This document shows, piece by piece, positions 16,338-24,585 of a DNA stretch of 25,374 bases (the stretch's first letter is position 1; each line of letters begins with the position of its first letter). A program made the translations under genes and the position numbers. The DNA is taken from the IMG/VR virus record IMGVR_UViG_3300042860_001014, positions 1 through 25,374 of that record, one strand, 5' to 3'. A model generated the notes under the pieces. That model ran no database searches and was not told where the DNA came from. It was given only the letters and a program-made list of their open reading frames with translations. This DNA is from a virus.

Positions 16338-18826
16338 TGGCCGCCAAGGATTGCATCGACGCGGTAAAAGAAGCACTCGGGGAAGACAATACCGAGAAAC
16401 AACTTAATGATATTTTTGAGTTGCTGGACCGGCGTTCAAAAGCGCAACTCCGTGACAACCCAACGATGACCAACGAGCAGGCAATTGTCGCCGCCGCGGA
16501 GTCACTGGCGTCGGAAAAAAAGCTGGCAGCGCTGATAGAACGCCGCAACGAAGCCATTAATCGGATGCGTAACTTGTCCCGTGAAGATTTCTACAAGGGA
16601 TTGGAAGGCAAGAAAGTCAAACGAGCAGAGGCTATTCGGGCGCTGACCGTTGGTAGGGAAGGGCCGTGGCAAGACGCTGGCCGCAGTGTAGATGCCGTCA
16701 AGCACGCTTTGGAAGCCGAGATGCTTGGCCCGATGGTAGTGGAACTGGAACGAGCCAACCTGCTGGAAGCCGCAGTAATGAAAGACCCGGACTTTGAGCG
16801 CAACGTGGCGCGGGAAATGGCTATCGCCAACGGCGCCAAGAATGTCCAACCGACTGGCGACTCTAACGCCCAGGCACTTGCTGCCATTTTCGCCAAATAC
16901 ACGGAAACCGCCCGCACGTTGCAGAACAAGGCAGGCGCCTACATTAGAAAAATGGAAGGTTACGTGGCGCGGCAAAGCCACGACCAGCTAAAAATTGCCA
17001 AGGCAGGGTTCGATGTTTGGAAAGCCAAGATCACGCCGCTGCTGGATGTGCGCACATTTGACGACGCTTTGGATGTTGACAAATTCTTGACGGCCGTTTA
17101 CGCCAATTTAGCCAGCGGCAACCACATGAGAGCCACTGGCGCGTCAGACTGGATGGGGGGCTTCAAGGGGTCGGGTAATCTAGCCAAACGTATCAGCCAA
17201 GAACGAGTGCTGATGTTTAAAGGCCCGGACGAATGGCTGGCTTACAACAACGAGTTTGGCCGGGCTTCGCTGTACGAATCAGTCTTGGACAGTTTGGGTT
17301 TTGCCGCACGCAACACGGCGTTGATGCGCACGTTTGGCACCAACCCGGAAGCGGCGTTTCGTGCCGACATTGACCGCGCTATCGAGTCAGCTAAGAAAAC
17401 CGCAGACATTAAAGAGATTAACGCCCTCGGCAGTTCTATGCTAGAAGCCGAGTTTAATCAGATCAGCGGCGGTGTTCTGCAGCATGGCAACCCGAACGCG
17501 GCGGCCATCAACGGCGGTATTCGTTCGGTCATATCAATGGCCAAGCTGGGCGGTGTGGTGCTGTCCTCCCTCCCTGACATTGCGGTTCGCGCTTCTGTCC
17601 TTCGGCACAACGGCGTTAATCTGTTTGAGGGATACAAGAACTCACTGGACTCGCTGTTTGGCAATTTCCGTGGCAGTGGTAAACGGGAGGTAGGTGACTT
17701 ACTGAACGCAGGCACGCAGGGTATTCTTGGCGGCGTTTACGAGCGGTTTCATGCCACAGACAGTGCGCCCGGCACTCTGACTCGACTCAGCAATATTTTC
17801 TTTAAAGCCACAGGGTTGACGTGGTGGACGGATGCAATGTCCCGCGGCATGGGGGTAATGCTCTCCCGCAACATGGCTATCCAAGTCGGCAACAAAGTGC
17901 CTTACGCCAATCTTGACCCCTTATTGCGCACCACCCTTGGCCGTTACGGTATATCAGAACGGGCATGGGGCGCGCTGCAAGAAGCCAAATTGCATGAAGC
18001 TGACGGGCAGACGTTCCTGACGCCGGATGCGGTTGATGGCTTGTCTGAGGCAGCCATCCGTAGCTACTTGGACAAAGCAGACGCGTCAACCCGCGCAGTA
18101 GACGAAGGCCGCGACAACTTGAAAACCAGCCTGTCAGCCTACTACACCGACCAAGTGCGAGAGTCAATGACCTTTGCCGGCGCCAAGGAGCAGGCGTTGA
18201 CAACCTTTGGCAGTTCCTCCGGCACGCCGTTAGGCGAAGCGGTGCGCTACATCATGCAGTTCAAACAGTTTCCAGTGACTTACATAGTGAAGCATTTAGG
18301 CAGGGAGCTAAACCGAGGTGACACCGTAAACGCCGGCGGGCTGGCAAACTTGATCGTAGGCACTACGGCGCTGGGCTACGTGGCCATGACGGCCAAAGAA
18401 TACGCCAAAGGGCGCAACCCGCGGGAGCCGGAAGACGCGGCGGGCTGGGCCAAATTGGCTATGGCGGCCATGCAGCAGGGCGGCGGCGTGGGCATCTACG
18501 GTGACTTTTTGTTTGGCAACACCAACCGGTTTGGCGGCGGGGTTGTTGGCACATTAGCCGGTCCCGCTGCTGGATTGCTGGAGCAATACGTAGGGGTGTT
18601 GCAAGCGGCGCGAGATGGCGACGATCCCCGAGCCAAAGCAGTCCGGGCGGCGGTTGGATCCACTCCGTTTGCTAATATATTTTACGCCCGCCTAGCACTG
18701 GATCATCTAATCCTGAACAGCACAATGGAAGCCTTGAACCCTGGCTATTTGCGACGCTACGAACGACAGGTGGAAAAGGACAACAGCCAAACCTTTTGGT
18801 TGCCACCCAGCGAGGCCGCGCGATGA
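16337..18826 (+). CDS. Internal virion protein D, C-terminal component (gp16-like)
   Basis: An 829-residue protein, mostly helical with hydrophobic segments near the middle and end (ISMAKLGGVVLSSLPDIAVR, GLANLIVGTTALGYVAM). The C-terminal region GIYGDFLFGNTNRFGGG...GYLRRYERQ...QTFWLPP matches the conserved end of large podoviral ejection proteins of the gp16 class. ATG 16337 overlaps the previous stop as TAATG with GAGGAA at 16325-16330; the ORF is open upstream to 16298, but that part overlaps the previous gene and is not family-like. Probably co-packaged with the previous protein in the core. The stop overlaps the next start as ATGA. Confidence 0.8.
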   Translation: MAAKDCIDAVKEALGEDNTEKQLNDIFELLDRRSKAQLRDNPTMTNEQAIVAAAESLASEKKLAALIERRNEAINRMRNLSREDFYKGLEGKKVKRAEAIRALTVGREGPWQDAGRSVDAVKHALEAEMLGPMVVELERANLLEAAVMKDPDFERNVAREMAIANGAKNVQPTGDSNAQALAAIFAKYTETARTLQNKAGAYIRKMEGYVARQSHDQLKIAKAGFDVWKAKITPLLDVRTFDDALDVDKFLTAVYANLASGNHMRATGASDWMGGFKGSGNLAKRISQERVLMFKGPDEWLAYNNEFGRASLYESVLDSLGFAARNTALMRTFGTNPEAAFRADIDRAIESAKKTADIKEINALGSSMLEAEFNQISGGVLQHGNPNAAAINGGIRSVISMAKLGGVVLSSLPDIAVRASVLRHNGVNLFEGYKNSLDSLFGNFRGSGKREVGDLLNAGTQGILGGVYERFHATDSAPGTLTRLSNIFFKATGLTWWTDAMSRGMGVMLSRNMAIQVGNKVPYANLDPLLRTTLGRYGISERAWGALQEAKLHEADGQTFLTPDAVDGLSEAAIRSYLDKADASTRAVDEGRDNLKTSLSAYYTDQVRESMTFAGAKEQALTTFGSSSGTPLGEAVRYIMQFKQFPVTYIVKHLGRELNRGDTVNAGGLANLIVGTTALGYVAMTAKEYAKGRNPREPEDAAGWAKLAMAAMQQGGGVGIYGDFLFGNTNRFGGGVVGTLAGPAAGLLEQYVGVLQAARDGDDPRAKAVRAAVGSTPFANIFYARLALDHLILNSTMEALNPGYLRRYERQVEKDNSQTFWLPPSEAAR

Positions 18827-19035
18827 TTGACGCTATAATGGAGTCTGCACGGCGGTCTTCGGCTTACCGGTTTGGCTCCGAAGAAGATCGGCAAGAGATA
18901 CTGGAACAAGCACAGCGGGCTATCAACCAAGAGATGTTTTTTAGACAACCGCCAGTGATTAGGAAAGAGGAACCGGCGCCCGTTGTGGCGGCTCCGGCAC
19001 CCGTAGCTGAACGGCGAATTAGGGCAACCCGATGA
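18823..19035 (+). CDS. Small hypothetical protein after ejection genes
   Basis: A 70-residue protein starting at the ATGA overlap with the gp16-like stop; the longer ORF from 18796 was rejected because it runs into that gene. The first 45 residues (ESARRSSAYRFGSEEDRQEI...) are charged and helical; the rest is Pro/Ala-rich (EEPAPVVAAPAPVAERR) and probably disordered. No domain is recognised. It overlaps the next gene by four bases, so both are likely translated together. Confidence 0.65.
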   Translation: MIDAIMESARRSSAYRFGSEEDRQEILEQAQRAINQEMFFRQPPVIRKEEPAPVVAAPAPVAERRIRATR

Positions 19036-19394
19036 TACTCGACCTTGGCAATGGCAGGGAATTGAAGCTGCCGGATGACACGTCAGACGAAACCGCGCGG
19101 CAACTCGGGCGGCTGATCCTGGTGCTGGAAGACCGCGCCATCGCCGCCGAGCGCATGACTGCGGAACTGCAAACGCAGATTGATGAACTGCGCCGGGAAG
19201 TCCGTAAGCCCGTTGAAGTGGAAGAAGCCGACGAAGAAGACGCCCCGGAAGACGCGGCGCTGGTGGCGGCAATTGAGAAGTTGGAAGTGTCGCTGGCGAA
19301 GCGCATGGATAAGATGATTCAGGCCGCTTTGGCCGACCGCGTGATGGTGCCTGATGAACTCGGCACCATGCGGTCCAGAACCGTACTACGTTAA
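19032..19394 (+). CDS. Small coiled-coil protein
   Basis: A 120-residue acidic protein starting at an ATGA overlap. After a beta-like ILDLGNGRELKLPDD start, residues of about 18-60 (ETARQLGRLILVLEDRAIAAERMTAELQTQIDELRREV) have heptad-like hydrophobic spacing of a coiled coil, followed by a Glu/Asp-rich linker (EVEEADEEDAPEDAA) and a second helix. It could be an oligomeric fibre-chaperone or tail linker, but this is a guess from its position before the fibre genes. Confidence 0.65.
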   Translation: MILDLGNGRELKLPDDTSDETARQLGRLILVLEDRAIAAERMTAELQTQIDELRREVRKPVEVEEADEEDAPEDAALVAAIEKLEVSLAKRMDKMIQAALADRVMVPDELGTMRSRTVLR

Positions 19395-19406
19395 TCGGAG
19401 ACAGCA

Positions 19407-19820
19407 ATGCCAACCGCATCATTCGTAAAAATCAACGCGGCGATTGAGCCGTTGTTTGAAGCCGTCAATGCTGGCTCCGACACTTGGGCGGTTGCCTTGT
19501 CTGCCGCTGCGCCGGCCAACGCCGCCTTCACGCCGGGCACCACGGACTTGGCCACTGGCGGCGGCTACACGCAGGGCGGCAATTCTGCCGCGGTATCCAG
19601 CGCCACGCAATCTGGCGGCACCTACAAACTGGTGCTGACTTCCCCGACCGCGTGGACGGCCAGTGGCGGTGGCTTCACCTTCCGCTACGCCTTGCTGGTC
19701 AACAGCACGAACAACAACGTGATTGGCTACTGGGACTACGGCAGCAGCCAAGTGGTCGCAGCAGGCGAGACAGTTACCGTCACTCTTGACGGCACCAACG
19801 GCGTATTCCAGGCCACGTAA
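19407..19820 (+). CDS. Beta-rich phage structural protein
   Basis: A 137-residue protein with GGAG before the ATG. The sequence follows a pattern known from small phage virion proteins: a VALSAAAPANAAF segment, GGYTQGGNS, LVLTSPTAWTASGGGFTFRYALLVN, then IGYWDYGS and a final TVTLDGTNGVF strand. It is likely a beta-sandwich. Such proteins are often next to tail-fibre genes; their exact role is unknown. The stop overlaps the next start as TAATG. Confidence 0.7.
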   Translation: MPTASFVKINAAIEPLFEAVNAGSDTWAVALSAAAPANAAFTPGTTDLATGGGYTQGGNSAAVSSATQSGGTYKLVLTSPTAWTASGGGFTFRYALLVNSTNNNVIGYWDYGSSQVVAAGETVTVTLDGTNGVFQAT

Positions 19821-20170
19821 TGCCATACATCGCTGACAGGGTTCAAGAGACTACCGCCACCACAGGGACGGGGGCCGTCACCCTTGCGGGGGCTGTCACC
19901 AACTACCGCACCTTTGCTTCAGCGTTCGGCAGTGCGTCGCTGAAAGTGACCTACCTGCTGGTGTCTGGAGCATTGTGGGAAGTGGGTGAAGGTGTGTTCA
20001 ACGGTACTACGGGGTTGACCAGAGACTTGATACGGAGCAGTTCTAATTCAGGAAACGCGATCACGCTGGCAGGGACATCGAATGTCTACTGCACAGCGAC
20101 AGCAGAGACAGTCAGCCACGCAAACGTAGGCTACCAAGTTGCACAGTTTAACGGCATGGCAATGCCATAA
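19820..20170 (+). CDS. Small fibre-region protein
   Basis: A 116-residue protein starting ADRVQETTATTGTGAVTLAGAV and containing TFASAFG, ALWEVGEGVF and LIRSSSNSGNAITLAGTSNVYCTATAE. This set is a familiar pattern in podoviral and siphoviral proteins near tail fibres, where it often forms the N-terminal domain of larger fibres or stands alone. It is probably all-beta and part of a fibre or its adaptor. It begins at a TAATG overlap; the next gene follows after 11 bases. Confidence 0.75.
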   Translation: MPYIADRVQETTATTGTGAVTLAGAVTNYRTFASAFGSASLKVTYLLVSGALWEVGEGVFNGTTGLTRDLIRSSSNSGNAITLAGTSNVYCTATAETVSHANVGYQVAQFNGMAMP

Positions 20171-20181
20171 GGAGATAGACA

Positions 20182-20631
20182 ATGCCCGGTAATAATGACC
20201 CAATCTATAGCAAGGTAGCAGACATTCAGTGGAACGGCACGTCCGCGCTGATCGCTACTGCAATGACCGCCGCCAACGTGTCCGGTTTTAACGGCAGCGA
20301 TGCCAATGCTGTGCTGTTGTTCACGGCGGACGCCACCAATGGCGGCTTTGTGCAAAGAGTGCGCGCCAAGTGCGCAGCCATCACCGGCACGTCCACCGCA
20401 TCGGTGTTGCGTCTGTTCCTGAACAACGGCAGCACCCCGGCCACCCCGGCCAACAACGTGCTAATCGGTGAAGTGACACTCCCCGCCACGGCATACAGCA
20501 TCGTCGCAGCGTCGCCTGACATTGAGTACACGCTGAACATGGCCATCCCTCCCGGCTATCGCATCTATGGAGGGATTGGCACGGCAGTCACCACCGGCTG
20601 GGCCGTGTCAGTCATTGGCGGCAAATACTGA
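20182..20631 (+). CDS. Beta-rich probable virion protein
   Basis: A 149-residue protein with AAGGAG before its ATG. The strands VLLFTADATNGGFVQRVRAKC, ASVLRLFLNNG, NNVLIGEVTLPAT, DIEYTLNMAIPPGYRIYGGIGT and a final WAVSVIGGKY suggest a jelly-roll; I recall this arrangement from small phage proteins next to tail genes. No enzymatic motif. The stop overlaps the next start as TGATG, so it is coupled to the glycine-rich protein. Confidence 0.7.
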   Translation: MPGNNDPIYSKVADIQWNGTSALIATAMTAANVSGFNGSDANAVLLFTADATNGGFVQRVRAKCAAITGTSTASVLRLFLNNGSTPATPANNVLIGEVTLPATAYSIVAASPDIEYTLNMAIPPGYRIYGGIGTAVTTGWAVSVIGGKY

Positions 20632-21560
20632 TGCTGGACTTTTCCCACACTCCGAAGTCAACAGGCGCCGCTGATGTTCAGTGGTTCTTTGGCGACGCGG
20701 TAACTGCTGGCACGTCTTGGAAAACGTGGACCAAGCCACGTGGCAAGTCCATGCTGTCCATTGTGCTGGTTGGCGCCGGTGGTAATGGCGGCACTGGTGT
20801 GGTCGGCGCGAACTCAACCGCTGCTGGTGGTGCGGGCGGGCAAAGTGGGGCAATCACGATACTTCAAATGCCCCTGGCTGTATTGCCGGATCGGCTGTAT
20901 TTATCACTGGCGGGGCGCAAACCCACGGCAACGGCAAACTTTGCCAGCTATGTGGCGATCGAGCCGGCCACCGCCGCGAACGGCGTCATCGCGTTTGCCA
21001 ACGGCGGCTTACATGGTGGCAACGCTTCGGGTGCAACAGGCGGCACGGTCGGCACCGCTGCGGCGATTGCTGCCGCAACCAACATGCCGCTGGGCTGGAT
21101 GTATGCGATTCAAGTGCTGGCGTCACAAGTCGGCACGGCAGGCGGTGCGACTGTCGCGGCGGCCAACCTGACGCTGCCGACCACCGGCGCGTTTGTTACG
21201 GGCGGCACGGGCGGCGGCGGACTGCCGGCAGCAGCGGCGACCGGCACCAACGGCGGACAATTAACGGGCGCGGGTGCCTTTCCCACGCTGCTTGGCGGGC
21301 AGGGTTCCGCTACGGCCACCGTTCCTGCGGCTTTTGGCAATGCTGGTTTCCGGCCGGTTGCGAATCTTGGCTACTTCATAGGCGGCACCGGCAGTGCTTC
21401 CACACACGGCACTGCTTTAACCACCGGCCTCGTTCAAGGCCGTGGTGGCCATGGCGCGCCAGGCTGCGGCGGCGGGGGCATGGGTGGTGCACTGACCACA
21501 TCTACCGTCGGCCAGGTGGGCTTCGGCGGCGATGCGTTCGCCATCCTGACGTGTTGGTAA
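20631..21560 (+). CDS. Glycine-rich probable tail adhesin
   Basis: A 309-residue protein. After a W-x-x-W-type start (SWKTWTKPRGKSMLSIVLVGAGGNGG) it becomes glycine/alanine-rich with many GG and GGG clusters (GGTGGGGLP, GGHGAPGCGGGGMGG), then ends in a short hydrophobic strand (DAFAILTCW). This layout is typical of phage glycine-rich fibre or adhesin proteins, whose polyglycine-II helices can present receptor-binding loops, as in the T4-type gp38 adhesins. Here it is a separate protein upstream of the tailspike. The receptor cannot be deduced. Confidence 0.7.
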   Translation: MLDFSHTPKSTGAADVQWFFGDAVTAGTSWKTWTKPRGKSMLSIVLVGAGGNGGTGVVGANSTAAGGAGGQSGAITILQMPLAVLPDRLYLSLAGRKPTATANFASYVAIEPATAANGVIAFANGGLHGGNASGATGGTVGTAAAIAAATNMPLGWMYAIQVLASQVGTAGGATVAAANLTLPTTGAFVTGGTGGGGLPAAAATGTNGGQLTGAGAFPTLLGGQGSATATVPAAFGNAGFRPVANLGYFIGGTGSASTHGTALTTGLVQGRGGHGAPGCGGGGMGGALTTSTVGQVGFGGDAFAILTCW

Positions 21561-21563
21561 CGC

Positions 21564-22094
21564 ATGATCGCCTACGGCACCATAGCCGACGGCACGATTG
21601 CCGACAACCCAGCAAGCGGTGGGGCGCCGGTCAACTACGACATCACGGCGCAGCACGGCACGTTCAGCCTGACTGGTCAGTCGGTTACGATCAGCCGCAA
21701 CCGGGCGCTATCGCCGACCCACGGGACGTTCAGCCTTTCAGGGCAGAACATCACGCTGCTGCGCAGCAAGCTGATCGAAGCCAACCATGGCACGTTCAGT
21801 CTGACCGGCCAGGATGCTGCGCTGGCCCGCAACCGCGCGCTGTCGCCTTTGCATGGCAGCTTTGCGCTGGCCGGGCAAGACATCGACATCACATACACGC
21901 CGGTCACAGCGGGTTACGAACTGGTGGCGCAGCACGGCACGTTCAGTGTGACGGGGCAGGATGCGGAACTCAGCGTCACCCGACTGCCCCCGCCCATCGC
22001 ATACTGGGACGTGATGGCCATGTCGGTGCAAACGCCAACAAAGAAAAAGCAACGGAAACAAGAACTTGAAACAATGTTCCTGCTCTTAGGGTAA
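21564..22094 (+). CDS. HGTFSLTGQ-repeat protein
   Basis: A 176-residue protein with five copies of an HGTFSLTGQ-like motif, starting at residues 31, 53, 75, 97 and 124, the first four with an exact 22-residue period. Between them lie short TISRNRALSP-type linkers. Each unit probably contributes one or two beta strands, so a solenoid or stacked beta structure is likely. After residue 140 the sequence becomes Pro-rich and then basic (TPTKKKQRKQELE). No enzymatic motif. The location suggests a fibre, neck or adhesin accessory. It may vary in repeat number among related phages. Confidence 0.7.
   Translation: MIAYGTIADGTIADNPASGGAPVNYDITAQHGTFSLTGQSVTISRNRALSPTHGTFSLSGQNITLLRSKLIEANHGTFSLTGQDAALARNRALSPLHGSFALAGQDIDITYTPVTAGYELVAQHGTFSVTGQDAELSVTRLPPPIAYWDVMAMSVQTPTKKKQRKQELETMFLLLG
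21654..21959 (+). repeat. Tandem 66-bp coding repeats
   Basis: Repeat starts are at 21654, 21720, 21786, 21852 and 21933 (spacing 66, 66, 66, 81 bases). The cores share bases such as CACGGCACGTTCAG (first and fifth copies identical there). The spacing in whole codons shows they are selected as protein repeats. Confidence 0.85.
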
Positions 22095-22105
22095 ACTGGA
22101 ATATA
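22077..22105 (+). promoter_or_regulatory. Candidate promoter before tailspike gene
   Basis: TTCCTG (22077-22082), 17 bp, then AATATA (22100-22105) preceded by TGG (22097-22099). It resembles the arrangement before the portal operon (1348-1376), although neither hexamer is a good sigma-70 match. The AGGGGA ribosome site follows directly at 22105-22110, leaving a very short leader. Weak evidence. Confidence 0.28.
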
Positions 22106-22116
22106 GGGGATTAAAA

Positions 22117-24585
22117 ATGACTGTCAGTTCAGTAACTAACCGCAAGACCTTCGCTGGCAACGGTGTTACGACCAGCTTCGCCACGTCGCCAGTGGTCTTC
22201 TTTGACACCAGTGACCTTGTGCTCACGGCGGTCACGGACTCAACCGGCGCGTCCGAAGCCTTGGTCGAAAACACGGACTACACGGTATCCGGCGGCGCAG
22301 GAGCCACCGGAACGGTTAGTTTGGCTGGCGGCTCCAGCCCCTACGGCGCACCGGCTGCGGGGATTACGCTGGTTATTCGCCGCGTGCTGCCCCTGACACA
22401 AGACGACGACTTCCTGAACAACGACATCAACGACGCGGAAGTGCTGGAAGACCGGCTCGACCGGTTGACCATGATCGACCAACAGATTGATGAAGAAATA
22501 GGTCGGTCACTGAAAGTGCCGTCATCTGAGGGAGAGCAAACTGACATCACTGTTACAGGCAAAGCAGGTTATTACCTCCGCCGCAATGTGGCAGGCAACG
22601 CCTTTGAGTTAGCAGTGGGTGACGCCAACACCAGCACGTTTACACAATCAGGAACTGGCGCTGTTGAACGCAGCGTTACCGCAAAACTTGGCGAGAGTGT
22701 CAGCGTCAAAGACTTTGGTGCTGTCGGTGATGGTGTCACTGATGATACTGCCGCAATCCAGAGAACGATCAGCGCGGTAGAAGCCTCAACCGCGACAAAG
22801 GGTTTGATCTACTTTCCACCGGGCACTTATCTTGTGTCCTCCGAGATACGTATTAGCAATGATCGTATAAATCTTCGCGGCGATGGGCCTCAATCCAGCA
22901 CCATTGATTTTCGGCCATCAGGGGAGGCAACATGCGTTCGCTTCCAAAAAGCCACGGCGACTCAGTTGGTGCAGTCCTCTATAAAGGGTATCGGCTTTAT
23001 TAGCGGCGGCGGCAACACGCAAACCAAAACCGCGCTCAATGTTGTTGATGTGAACCTCTTTGTATGCGAGGACTTCGCGGTTAATTCTTGGGCGGGGTCT
23101 AGCATCGGGATAAAGACCAATGGACGAGATGCGTCATATTTCAGCCGCATCGCAATCAACTGCCTGCGGCCTCTGCTGATTTCTACGAATCCTAATTACG
23201 CTCCGATTGACATAGATCACTTTGAATTTAACGATGTTTACCTAATTACGACCGCCAAGGCCGTCGAAATAGAAAGCGGCGTCGATTTGTCGAACGTGAA
23301 GTTTTCCGGTACTCAAGCATGGGTAGGAGGAACGCACGGTTTGTATTGGGTCAGCACAGCGGCGACTGGTATTTCCTACCCTCTTTCTATAGAAAATTTA
23401 CGCACCGAACAAGGCAACGCAGGGTACTGGCCTATCTACATTGACCTATCAGCAGCGCAACTTCTGCGATCTTTTGCTTTGTCGGATTCTTACCTGGGTA
23501 ACGAGAACGGAATTTATCTCAGGAACGTCAGCAACATTTCACTTAGGAATATCAGCTCCGGTGGCGGGGCAGGAAAAACTGCTCTTGACATTACCGCACA
23601 AGCGCGTTCGTTGTTGGTGTGTGAGAACGTGCAGATTCAAGACTTGGCCACGGTTACGTTGACGACTTTTACGCGACTGTTTGAGTCGATGCCAACGTCC
23701 ACAAACTCCCCGCTTGGGGAGTACGCGGTCTATTGTTACAACGGCAACTCGCCGCTGATGCGACACGCGCTTGTTGTAAGCGCCGATCTGCCAGCACCAC
23801 TAACCGGGAGAAGCGGTGGCCTTATTTTAGAGGACGCTGGACGAGGACACATCGAGTTAGTTGCCTACGGTAGCAATGAACGCCACCGCATCAGCCGAGC
23901 GATCACGAAGCGCGTAGAGCATTTTGACGACTTCCTTGGCGATTTTCTGGCCGACGAGTGGGGTTCGCAAATAGGCAGTGACCCGCAAGTTGTGGCTCCT
24001 GCTGTTGTGATTGCGACTCACGGAACCATGCGAATGACTACCGGGGACGACGCGGCCGGGACGATGGCGACGAACGGAGTGCAACTTCATTCTCAACTTA
24101 CATGGCGTCCCGCGCAAGGCGGCTTCGCTTGCGAGTTTCGACTGCAAATTAGCGCCATTACGAACGTCGCCGTGTTCGTCGGGATGACGGACCAGATCGC
24201 TGCTTTGGAATTCCCCATCGAGTCTGCGGCGTCTGCGGACACGATCAATACCAACGCGTCTAATGCCTTCGGGGTCATGTTTGACACGTCGATGTCTACG
24301 GATAACTGGTGGGCTGTGGGGGTCGCCACGGATGTTGATGCGGTCCAGCAGAACATGGGTGTAGCGCCTGCTGCAGCAACTTACGAGACGTGGCGAATTG
24401 AAGTAGATGACGGCACCGGCGCCGCAACCTTTTACAGAAACGGCGTTCTTGTTGGAGTTACTGTTGCTGGGGCTGTTACACCAAACACGCCGATGACTCC
24501 GGTTGTTGCAGCGATATCGCGTTCGACCGCCACAAGGAACGTGACCGTGGATTATGTATACGTTCACCAGAACAGGCTTACGTAA
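22117..24585 (+). CDS. Tailspike / tail fibre with beta-helix domain
   Basis: An 822-residue receptor-binding protein. Residues 1 to about 150 resemble the T7 gp17 N-terminal anchor (NRKTFAGNGVTTSFATSPVVFF, then DDDFLNNDINDAEVLEDRLDRLTMIDQQIDEEI), which attaches to the gp11/gp12 tail. From about 195, VSVKDFGAVGDGVTDDTAAIQ and LIYFPPGTYLVSS are the classical start of a pectate-lyase-type beta-helix, which continues to about 580. From about 604 a new domain (DDFLGDFLADEWG...) with strands such as YETWRIEVDDGTGAATFYRNG looks like a lectin-like beta-sandwich. Such spikes usually bind and often cleave capsule, LPS or exopolysaccharide; catalytic residues cannot be assigned. From about 22800 the codon usage looks different from the neighbours, suggesting exchange of the receptor-binding part. 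Confidence 0.88.
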   Translation: MTVSSVTNRKTFAGNGVTTSFATSPVVFFDTSDLVLTAVTDSTGASEALVENTDYTVSGGAGATGTVSLAGGSSPYGAPAAGITLVIRRVLPLTQDDDFLNNDINDAEVLEDRLDRLTMIDQQIDEEIGRSLKVPSSEGEQTDITVTGKAGYYLRRNVAGNAFELAVGDANTSTFTQSGTGAVERSVTAKLGESVSVKDFGAVGDGVTDDTAAIQRTISAVEASTATKGLIYFPPGTYLVSSEIRISNDRINLRGDGPQSSTIDFRPSGEATCVRFQKATATQLVQSSIKGIGFISGGGNTQTKTALNVVDVNLFVCEDFAVNSWAGSSIGIKTNGRDASYFSRIAINCLRPLLISTNPNYAPIDIDHFEFNDVYLITTAKAVEIESGVDLSNVKFSGTQAWVGGTHGLYWVSTAATGISYPLSIENLRTEQGNAGYWPIYIDLSAAQLLRSFALSDSYLGNENGIYLRNVSNISLRNISSGGGAGKTALDITAQARSLLVCENVQIQDLATVTLTTFTRLFESMPTSTNSPLGEYAVYCYNGNSPLMRHALVVSADLPAPLTGRSGGLILEDAGRGHIELVAYGSNERHRISRAITKRVEHFDDFLGDFLADEWGSQIGSDPQVVAPAVVIATHGTMRMTTGDDAAGTMATNGVQLHSQLTWRPAQGGFACEFRLQISAITNVAVFVGMTDQIAALEFPIESAASADTINTNASNAFGVMFDTSMSTDNWWAVGVATDVDAVQQNMGVAPAAATYETWRIEVDDGTGAATFYRNGVLVGVTVAGAVTPNTPMTPVVAAISRSTATRNVTVDYVYVHQNRLT

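Noticed and set aside
18834-18839. Perfect TATAAT inside the 70-aa ORF after the gp16-like gene
   Set aside because: No -35 at a usable distance and no TG extension; it lies in coding sequence and is probably chance, although a weak internal promoter cannot be excluded.
21551-22069. Alternative-frame 172-aa ORF across the repeat protein
   Set aside because: His/Arg/Gln-rich shadow of the HGTFSLTGQ repeats in another frame; the in-frame repeat structure supports the other reading.
19407-24585. Diversity-generating retroelement like that of phage BPP-1
   Set aside because: No reverse transcriptase and no pair of near-identical template/variable repeats with adenine-specific changes are visible in the window.
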